Assembly: GCF_019039255.1 (NCBI RefSeq)
Contig: NZ_CP077062.1
Location: 3,286,001-3,350,000 of the forward strand
Length of the DNA stretch: 64,000 nt
Source of the DNA: Nocardioides panacis
GTDB taxonomy: Bacteria; Actinomycetota; Actinomycetes; Propionibacteriales; Nocardioidaceae
Direction: 5' to 3'
The notes under the pieces were generated by a model. The model worked only from the letters and a program-made list of their open reading frames with translations, made no database searches and was not told the DNA's origin. Numbering within the stretch: position 1 is the stretch's first letter; each line of letters opens with the position of its first letter. A program made the translations under genes and the position numbers. This document shows positions 58,163 through 64,000 of the stretch, piece by piece.

Positions 58163-59390
58163 GGGGACACTCCGTTCGTGCGGGCGGGCGGGGACGACTG
58201 CGGTGGGACGGACGGTAGCGGGGGCACCCGGACCGCGACCACGGCGATGTCGTCGCGGGCGGTGCCGGCCTGGAAGTCCAGGACGTCGCCGAGGATCCGC
58301 TCGGCGGGCCGGGAGGTCCCGCGGTGCGTGCGGACGGCGTCCTCGAGCCGCTCGTCGCCGTAGAACTCGGCGCCGTGCCGGCCCTCGGTCACCCCGTCGG
58401 TGTACATCACGAGCACGTCGCCGGGGACCAGCCGCACCTCGCTGTCCTGCGCGGTGATGGCCGCGAGCACGCCGATGAGGGAGCCGGTCTCCCCGACGGT
58501 GCGGACCACGCCGGCGGCGGAGACGTGCAGCGGGAGCGGGTGGCCGCCCGACGCGAAGGTGGCGAGCCAGCCCTCCTCGTCGAGCCGCAGCCGGACCAGC
58601 ACCACCGTGCAGAACCGGTCGGTGCCCTGGCCGACCAGGATGTCGTTGAGGGCGTGCAGCACCTCGCTCGGCTGCTCCTGCTGCACGGACAGCGCCCGCA
58701 GGGAGTAGCGCACCAGCGCCGTGACGACCGCGGCCTCCACGCCCTTGCCGCACACGTCGCCGATCGCGACGACCCAGTCGCCGGACGCGATCTGGAAGAT
58801 GTCGTAGAAGTCGCCGCCGACCTCCTCGCCGTCCCCCGCGGGGCGGTAGGCGGCGGACACGTCCAGGCCGGGCAGGCTGGGCGGGGACGGTGGGATCAAC
58901 GTCGACTGGAGCGTCCGGGCCAGCGCCTGGGCCCGCTCCTCGGAGCGCTCGGCACGCTGCTTGGCGATCAGCAGCTCGCGCTCGTAGGCCCGCCGGTGCG
59001 TGGCGTCGAAGACCGCGACCCGGATCAGCCGGGGGTCCCGTCGGGCTCGGTCTCGAGCACCGCGTTGACCAGCACCGGGATCCGCCCGCCGTCGGCGCGG
59101 ACCACCTCGAAGGCGACCTCGGCGACCTGGCCGTGCATCCGCAGCAGCGGCGCGAAGTGCGTCTCGTGGTAGATCCGGCCGCCGGCGGTGAGCAGCTCGG
59201 AGAAGGTACGGCGGCCGATCAGCTCCTCGCGGTCGTACCCGGTCAGCGTGCTGAAGGTCGCGTTCGCCTTCACCACCGTGCCGTCCGGCGTGGTGGTCAG
59301 GTAGCCGCACGGCGCGCGCTCGTAGAGCTGCTCCGGGTCGTCGTCGAGCAGGGCGGCGTAGAACGCCTCCGTGGCGGTCTCCCAGCTCAT
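58159..59390 (-). CDS. PAS domain PP2C (SpoIIE-type) phosphatase, RsbP-like (apparent frameshift)
   Basis: A 410-residue protein once one base is added to the G run at 59031-59035. Residues about 15-130 form a PAS domain ([40 protein letters not shown]). A coiled coil follows ([19 protein letters not shown]). The rest is a PP2C phosphatase: [50 protein letters not shown], and [14 protein letters not shown]. The order PAS, coiled coil, PP2C is that of B. subtilis RsbP, which dephosphorylates an anti-sigma antagonist under energy stress. It overlaps the RsbQ-like gene by 4 bases. Confidence 0.85.
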
Positions 59391-60202
59391 GCGCCGACGA
59401 CGGCGCTGCCCCGGACGAAGCGGGTGATCGCGGCGACCGTCTCCTCCGGGGCGCTCATGTGCGGACAGTGCCCGGTCGCGTCCAGCACCACCAGCGACGC
59501 CTCCGGGATGGCGTCGGCGACGTACCGGCCGACCTCCACGGGGGCGATGGCGTCGTGCGCGCACTGCAGCACGAGCGTCGGGGTGCGGACCTCGGGCAGG
59601 TCGGCCCGGTTGTCGGAGAGGAAGGTGACCTCGGCGAACCGGCGGGCCCGGTCGGGGTCGGTGCGGCAGAAGCTGTCGGTGAGCTCGCCGCCGAGGTCGG
59701 GACGCTCGGGCGCGCCCATGATCACCGGGGCCATCGCGCTCGACCAGCCGAGGTAGTTGCTCTCCAGCGACTCGAGCAGCTCGCGCACGTCCGCCTCGGT
59801 GAACCCGCCGACGTAGCCCTCGTCGTCGATGTAGCGCGGCGACGGGCCGATCAGCACCAGCCGGTCGAACAGCTCGGGCGCCGCGGCGTCCGCGAGCACG
59901 CCGATCATCGAGGACACCGAGTGGCCGACGAACACCCCGTGGGTGATGCCCAGCTCGCGGCAGATCTCCACGACGTCGTCGGCGTACCCCTGGAGCGAGG
60001 CGTGCCGCTCCTCGTCGTACGCCGCGGGGTCGGACTCGCCGGCGCCCGCGTGGTCGAACAGCACGACCCGGAAGTCGTCCTCGAACGCCGGCGCCACCCA
60101 CCGCCACATGTGCTGGTCGCAGCCGAACCCGTGGGCGAACACGAGGGCGGGCCCGTCTGCCCGTCCCGTGACGGAGACGTGGTGCCGGGTGAGCGCGCTC
60201 AT
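59387..60202 (-). CDS. Alpha/beta hydrolase, RsbQ-like
   Basis: A 271-residue hydrolase close in form to RsbQ, the positive regulator that activates RsbP, and to the plant D14/KAI2 receptors. The triad can be placed as Ser95 in FVGHSVSSMIG, Asp217 in LQCAHDAIAP and His245 in ATGHCPHMSAPEET. Also typical are FAHGFGCDQHMW and LFDHAGAGESD. ATG 60202 starts the gene, and its stop overlaps the phosphatase gene (ATGA). The pair probably senses a small hydrophobic ligand or energy state. Confidence 0.88.
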   Translation of the reverse strand: MSALTRHHVSVTGRADGPALVFAHGFGCDQHMWRWVAPAFEDDFRVVLFDHAGAGESDPAAYDEERHASLQGYADDVVEICRELGITHGVFVGHSVSSMIGVLADAAAPELFDRLVLIGPSPRYIDDEGYVGGFTEADVRELLESLESNYLGWSSAMAPVIMGAPERPDLGGELTDSFCRTDPDRARRFAEVTFLSDNRADLPEVRTPTLVLQCAHDAIAPVEVGRYVADAIPEASLVVLDATGHCPHMSAPEETVAAITRFVRGSAVVGA

Positions 60203-60339
60203 GGGGGCGAGCCTAGCCCGGGACGGCCCCTCCTGCGCGTCCTCGGCCGGACGTCTCGCCCCGGCGCGCGCCGCCAGGCATGACTGCCCGCGCGCCGGGT
60301 AGCGGTGGGGAGGGATCCCGACTGGAAGGTGCGTGGCTC

Positions 60340-60585
60340 GTGGGTGCAGGACTGTTCCTGGTGGTGTTCGGGGCGCTGCTGACGTTCGCCGTCAAGGACG
60401 AGATGCCGAACGTGAACCTCGCGGTGGCGGGGCTGATCCTGATGGTCGCCGGGGCCGCGGTGATCGCGCACGCGCGGGCCACCGCCGCGAAGGAGCGGGT
60501 CGTCACGACCCGCGAGGAGTCCGGTGACCCCGCGGTGCCGACGCACGTCGTCGAGGAGATCGTCCGGGAGCGCCGCCGCGACTGA
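60340..60585 (+). CDS. DUF6458-like small membrane protein
   Basis: An 81-residue protein with two membrane helices: VGAGLFLVVFGALLTFAV and VNLAVAGLILMVAGAAVIAH, with DEMPN between them and a charged tail (EEIVRERRRD). It resembles DUF6458 proteins of actinobacteria. GTG 60340 is chosen since the helix starts there as in relatives and GGAAGG lies upstream; GTG or ATG alternatives reach back to 60280. Function unknown. Confidence 0.7.
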   Translation: MGAGLFLVVFGALLTFAVKDEMPNVNLAVAGLILMVAGAAVIAHARATAAKERVVTTREESGDPAVPTHVVEEIVRERRRD

Positions 60586-60593
60586 CCTGGCGC

Positions 60594-60618
60594 CGCCAGA
60601 GCCGGCCGGGTCGGCGGG
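60594..60618. repeat. Single copy of the 31-bp repeat family abutting a stop codon
   Basis: CGCCAGAGCCGGCCGGGTCGG, followed by CGGG, lies between the DUF6458-like gene and the phosphoesterase gene. It runs directly into the phosphoesterase stop complement (TCA at 60619). The core carries three additional bases compared with other copies. Confidence 0.65.
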
Positions 60619-61548
60619 TCAGGCGATCGGGAGGCCGAACGCCCCGGCCATCGACGGTGCGGTGCCGGCGTTCGCGAGGTACGGCAGGTGCGCCACGTCG
60701 TCGTACAGCCTGGTCAGCGAGTAGTGCGTGAGCCGGGTGCTGACGACGTGGTGGCTCTGGCTGGGGTGGATGACCACGGTCAGCACCTTGTTGCCCTGGT
60801 TGTGGTCGTCCTCGTCGGCGGTGAGCACGACGGCGAGGCGCCCGGACTTCCAGTCCGGGCCGGCGAAGACCTGCTGCATCCGGGCGCGGAACCAGGCATC
60901 GGCGGTGGCGAGCGAGCCGTCGTGCGCGTCGTGCGCGAGGTTCGGGATGACCAGTCCGACGTTCGGCAGCCGGCCGGAGCGCACCGCGGTGCCGAAGGCG
61001 CGCAGGCCGAGGTCGTGCGCGGCACAGCTCGTGCGCTCGCGGGCGAAGTAGGCCCACGGGTTGTGCTTGACGGCGTAGGCGCCCCGGCTGGTGCGAGCGC
61101 ACGGGGACGGGATGCCCTCGGCGTACGTCGCCGCGGTCATGCCGTGGCTCAACGCCTGGCCGAACACCGAGCGGCCGGCGATGCGATGACGGGCCGGCGG
61201 GTCGTCGTCGTGCACGCCGAAGGTCTGCCCTCCCGCGATCGCGAGGTAGTTCGGCAGCGAGGGGTGCCGGATCGCGTGAAAGTCGGTGGCGTAGCCGTAC
61301 TTCTTCGCGAGACCGGCGGTGTAGGGCATCCCGGACCGCATCTGGTCCAGCGAGTGGTTCTCCTCGACGAACACCAGCAGCTTGCTCACCGCGGCCGGGG
61401 CGTGCGCCCTGGTCGCGGCGGCCGGCGTCTGGGCCGGCGTCTGGGCCAGCGTCTTGGCATCGGTCGCCGTGGTGGTGCACGCGGCCACGGCCACACCGGC
61501 CGCGAGGACGGACGTCAGCGTGCACAGCGCACGGGGCAGGAGACTCAT
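60619..61548 (-). CDS. Secreted phosphoesterase / acid phosphatase-like lipoprotein
   Basis: A 309-residue exported protein. The signal peptide ends in a lipobox (VAVAAC), followed by a Thr/Ala/Pro linker. The enzyme domain matches the phosphoesterase family of bacterial acid phosphatases and phospholipases C: KLLVFVEENHSLDQMRSGMP, IRHPSLPNYLAIAGGQTFG, and VLTADEDDHNQGNKVLTVVI. It probably cleaves phosphate esters outside the cell. ATG 61548 is the start. Confidence 0.85.
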   Translation of the reverse strand: MSLLPRALCTLTSVLAAGVAVAACTTTATDAKTLAQTPAQTPAAATRAHAPAAVSKLLVFVEENHSLDQMRSGMPYTAGLAKKYGYATDFHAIRHPSLPNYLAIAGGQTFGVHDDDPPARHRIAGRSVFGQALSHGMTAATYAEGIPSPCARTSRGAYAVKHNPWAYFARERTSCAAHDLGLRAFGTAVRSGRLPNVGLVIPNLAHDAHDGSLATADAWFRARMQQVFAGPDWKSGRLAVVLTADEDDHNQGNKVLTVVIHPSQSHHVVSTRLTHYSLTRLYDDVAHLPYLANAGTAPSMAGAFGLPIA

Positions 61549-61627
61549 GCCACCAGTCTGCGCGGCCGGCTCCACCCCGGCAACAGAACCCCGGGTTCCA
61601 GCGTGCCCGACCTCGCGGCCGAACCGC

Positions 61628-62098
61628 TCAGGCAGTGCCCGGGGCCACCGGCTGCTCGCCGACCGCGTGGGCGGTGGCCAGGTGGCCCGCCAGCAGGTCG
61701 GCGGCCAGGTGCTGGTCGAGCTGCTCGCTGAGCGCCTCGACCGCGTCGTCGATGGCCGCCTGGGGCAGCCAGGACGCCATCTCCGTGCGCTGGTAGGGGA
61801 TCAGCAGCGCCGCGACGCCGCCCTCGCGCACCGACGCGACGTAGGACCGCTGCACCGTCTCGTGCAGCTCGCCCCAGCAGTCGGAGTGGAAGGTCATGGC
61901 CGCTCGCGGCAGCGGGACGGCTGCCTGCCGGCCGCGGATCGGGTTGCGGCATTGTGCACAGCGTTCGTGGTTCACGGTGCCCTCGCTCCCGCCCGGCGGG
62001 GCTCGATCGGCGTTCGGCTCGCCGCTCGTGCCCGGTCCCGGGCTGCAGTTGCGTGAGTCCTGCTCCTCGACCGTCGTCCTGCGACGCGCAGTGCTCAC
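61628..62098 (-). CDS. Hypothetical protein with a small zinc-site motif
   Basis: A 156-residue soluble protein I do not recognise. Residues 44-75 hold CAQCRNPIRG ... FHSDCW, a C-x2-C ... H-x2-C spacing like a LIM or treble-clef zinc site. The remainder is predicted helical (AIDDAVEALSEQLDQHLAADLLAGHLATAH). GTG 62098 follows GGGAGGAC; GTG 61975 (VNHERCAQC) is a shorter alternative that removes a low-complexity start. Divergent from the MetE-like gene. Confidence 0.6.
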   Translation of the reverse strand: MSTARRRTTVEEQDSRNCSPGPGTSGEPNADRAPPGGSEGTVNHERCAQCRNPIRGRQAAVPLPRAAMTFHSDCWGELHETVQRSYVASVREGGVAALLIPYQRTEMASWLPQAAIDDAVEALSEQLDQHLAADLLAGHLATAHAVGEQPVAPGTA

Positions 62099-62232
62099 CT
62101 GTCCTCCCTAGTCTCGGAAGCCCGGACGGGGCGGATGAAGCGCAGCGAGGCAAAGAATCCCGGCGTGCATGTCCGCGTGGTCGACGGGGCACGGTCCGGG
62201 TGACCGTCACCACCGTCCCCGAGAGGCATCCG

Positions 62233-63363
62233 ATGACCTGGAATGACCGTCCCCCGTTCCGCGCCGACCACGTCGGCAGCCTGCTGCGGCCGCCCGCGCT
62301 GCTCGAGGCCCGGTCCCGGTACGCCGCCGGGGAGATCGACGCGGACGCGCTGCGCGAGGTCGAGGACCGGTCCGTCGCGGAGGTGGTCGCGCTGCAGCGC
62401 GACGCCGGCCTGGAGACGGCCACGGACGGCGAGCTGCGACGTACCTCGTGGCACATGGACTTCATCTACCAGCTCGAGGGCGTCGGCAGCACCGACGAGA
62501 AGCTGCAGGTGCACTTCCGCAACGCCGAGGGCGACCTGGACTTCGAGTCCGCCGCGCTCCAGGTGCACGACAAGGTGACGCTCGGCGAGACGATCTTCGG
62601 GGACGCGTTCGCGTTCCTCGCCGAGACCGTCCGGCAGACCGCCGACGGCCTGACCCCGAAGCTGACCATCCCGTCGCCGAGCATGGTGCACTACCGCGGC
62701 GGCCGGGCGGCGATCGACGAGGCCGTCTACCCCGACCTCGAGCCGTTCTGGACCGACCTGTCCGCGGCGTACGCCGAGGAGCTGCGCCGGGTCTCGGACC
62801 TCGGCTGCACCTACCTCCAGCTCGACGACACGAGCCTCGCCTACCTCAACGACCCCAAGCAGCGCGAGATCGTCGCGGCGCAGGGCGCGGACGCCGAGCA
62901 CCAGCACGAGCAGTACATCCGCACGATCAACGCCGCGATCCAGGACCGCCCCGAGAGCCTCCGGGTCACCACGCACATGTGCCGCGGCAACTACCGCTCG
63001 TCGTGGGCGGCGGAGGGCGGCTACGACTTCGTCGCCGAGGCGCTGTTCAGCGAGCTCGCCGTGGACGGGTTCTTCCTGGAGTACGACGACGAGCGCTCGG
63101 GCGGCTTCGAGCCGCTGCGGTTCGTCCCGGAGGGCAAGCAGGTGGTGCTCGGCCTGGTGACCACCAAGAACGGCCGGCTCGAGGACGAGGACACCCTCAA
63201 GCGCCGGATCGACGAGGCGTCGAAGTACGTCCCCCTCGACCAGCTCTGCCTCTCCCCGCAGTGCGGCTTCTCCTCCACGGTCGAGGGCAACGCCCTGACC
63301 CTCGAGGAGGAGCGGGCCAAGCTGAGGCTGATCGTCGAGGTCGCCGCCGACGTCTGGCGCTGA
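62233..63363 (+). CDS. Cobalamin-independent methionine synthase-like protein
   Basis: A 376-residue protein matching only the C-terminal catalytic barrel of MetE: FRADHVGSLLRPPALLEARS at the start, TDGELRRTSWHMDF, CTYLQLDDTSLAYLND, and the metal site THMCRGNYRSSW (His, Cys) with CLSPQCGFSST (Cys). Such short forms of the type II group may methylate homocysteine from a different methyl donor or act on another thiol. ATG 62233 is the start. Its TGA leads straight into the 50-bp repeat element. Confidence 0.88.
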   Translation: MTWNDRPPFRADHVGSLLRPPALLEARSRYAAGEIDADALREVEDRSVAEVVALQRDAGLETATDGELRRTSWHMDFIYQLEGVGSTDEKLQVHFRNAEGDLDFESAALQVHDKVTLGETIFGDAFAFLAETVRQTADGLTPKLTIPSPSMVHYRGGRAAIDEAVYPDLEPFWTDLSAAYAEELRRVSDLGCTYLQLDDTSLAYLNDPKQREIVAAQGADAEHQHEQYIRTINAAIQDRPESLRVTTHMCRGNYRSSWAAEGGYDFVAEALFSELAVDGFFLEYDDERSGGFEPLRFVPEGKQVVLGLVTTKNGRLEDEDTLKRRIDEASKYVPLDQLCLSPQCGFSSTVEGNALTLEEERAKLRLIVEVAADVWR

Positions 63364-63503
63364 CCCGTCACCCGTGCAGCCCTTTCGGCGGTGTGTCGTT
63401 GCAGAAGTGACGGCTGGGCGGGCGGCGGGCTGCGCCCGGGCGCCCGGCCCGACCCGTCACCCACGCAACGACACACCGCGAGAACTGCTGCACGGGTGAC
63501 GGG
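63364..63503. repeat. Inverted pair of 50-bp palindromic elements between convergent genes
   Basis: Element 1 (63364-63413) and element 2 (63453-63503, reversed) share CCCGTCACCCGTGCAGC, then CGGTGTGTCGTTGC, and end in GTGACGG. Each has its own inverted ends, CCCGTCAC and GTGACGGG. Element 1 starts directly after the MetE-like stop TGA; element 2 ends six bases before the mftD stop complement. Together they can form one large hairpin. Confidence 0.85.
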
Positions 63504-63509
63504 TGGGCG

Positions 63510-64000
63510 TCAGGTGCCGAGGGGGCGGAAGAACCCCTCCGGCGCCAGTACGTCCTCCGGGGACAGGTCGTGGACCGAGGAGTGGTTCAGCCCCAGCAGC
63601 GCCGAGTCGATGCCGCCGCGCAGCACGTCCAGCACGTTCTCCACGCCGGCCTGGCCGTTGGCGGCGAGCCCCCACAGGTACGCGCGCCCGATCATCACCG
63701 CCCGAGCCCCCAGCGCGACCGCCTTGACCACGTCGCTGCCGCGCCGGATGCCGCCGTCGAGGAGCACCTCGATCTGGTCGCCCACCGCGTCAGCGACCGC
63801 GGGCAGCGCCCGGATCGGCGCCGGGGTGCCGTCGATGTTGTTGCCGCCGTGGTTGGACACCGAGATCGCGGTGACGCCGGCGTCGACGGCCTTGCGGGCG
63901 TCGTCGACCCGGCAGACGCCCTTGAGCATGAACGGGCCGCCCCACTCCTCGCGCATCCAGGCGACGTCCTCCCAGGACGGCGGCTCGGTCTGCATCCAGG
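63510..64000 (-). CDS. mftD: Pre-mycofactocin synthase MftD (3' end only)
   Basis: FMN-dependent enzyme of the alpha-hydroxy-acid oxidase fold that turns the cyclised peptide product into pre-mycofactocin. About 163 C-terminal residues are in the window; the gene continues past 64000. VSNHGGNNIDGTPAPIRALP, VLLDGGIRRGSDVVKAVALG, VMIGRAYLWGLAANGQAG and LLGLNHSSVHDLSPEDVL are closer to MftD than to lactate oxidases. mftA, mftB and mftC are expected to the right. No mftE or mftF follows here. Confidence 0.88.
   Translation of the reverse strand, partial: WMQTEPPSWEDVAWMREEWGGPFMLKGVCRVDDARKAVDAGVTAISVSNHGGNNIDGTPAPIRALPAVADAVGDQIEVLLDGGIRRGSDVVKAVALGARAVMIGRAYLWGLAANGQAGVENVLDVLRGGIDSALLGLNHSSVHDLSPEDVLAPEGFFRPLGT

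Overview
This is a 64 kb piece of a high-GC actinobacterial chromosome. GTG starts, 4-base ATGA/GTGA gene overlaps, an IdeR-type iron box, a FolP2-type dihydropteroate synthase paralogue, ANTAR proteins, a partial mycofactocin gene (mftD) and the block tRNA-Thr / tRNA-Met / rpmG / hadA / hadB ... tRNA-Trp / secE / nusG / rplK / rplA ... rplJ / rplL all point to Actinomycetes. The overall look suggests Nocardioides or a relative; the genus is an inference.

Layout. 1-10.8 kb: ribosomal protein, Sec and NusG genes read leftwards (rplL, rplJ, rplA, rplK, nusG, secE, tRNA-Trp, murB, hadB, hadA, rpmG, tRNA-Met, tRNA-Thr). They are interrupted by rightward genes for a DnaB-like ATPase, an aminotransferase, an adenosine deaminase and a DUF4190 protein. 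10.9-22 kb: mixed metabolism, including a thioesterase, a DODA-type dioxygenase-like protein, folP2, a luciferase-like monooxygenase with its FMN reductase, a glutathionyl-hydroquinone reductase type protein, DedA, a dienelactone hydrolase, an APC permease, and a pobA gene behind an IclR regulator. 22-33 kb: an AbiEi/DUF559-like protein, a MoxR/VWA pair, two SDRs, glgX, a succinate-semialdehyde-type dehydrogenase and a DinB-like protein. 32.6-44.1 kb: an aerobic benzoyl-CoA (box) cluster made of benzoate-CoA ligase, BoxC, BoxB, a 7Fe-type ferredoxin, a TrxR-like ferredoxin reductase, an amidohydrolase and a DUF6158-like protein. A PaaX-family regulator, two ANTAR proteins, a SixA phosphatase, a GNAT protein and a PaaI-type thioesterase lie within or beside it. 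44.1-49 kb: a five-gene siderophore uptake operon behind an iron box. 49.2-54.6 kb: an Entner-Doudoroff operon (zwf-edd-eda) divergent from a ROK regulator. 54.6-64 kb: XdhC-type protein, homocysteine methyltransferase, VOC protein, phosphoglucomutase, an RsbP/RsbQ-like stress-sensing pair, a secreted phosphoesterase, a MetE-like protein and the 3' end of mftD.

Metabolic logic. Aromatic acids enter through two visible routes: 4-hydroxybenzoate through PobA, and benzoate through CoA ligation, epoxidation (BoxB) and ring cleavage (BoxC). The usual fused BoxA reductase is not seen; a separate ferredoxin and ferredoxin reductase sit in the ligase operon instead. An 18-bp near-identical element overlaps the predicted -35 of both box promoters, one of which faces the paaX gene.

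Two window-wide features stand out. First, a dispersed repeat with a core close to CGCCAGASKCGCCGGGTSGG (about 20 bp, tandem period 31-32 bp) occurs at five loci and directly abuts gene stop codons at four of them. A second, unrelated 50-bp element does the same at the right end. Second, eight genes carry nine apparent frameshifts, mostly in G/C runs. One is in rplJ, so these look like consensus-sequence errors rather than real gene decay.
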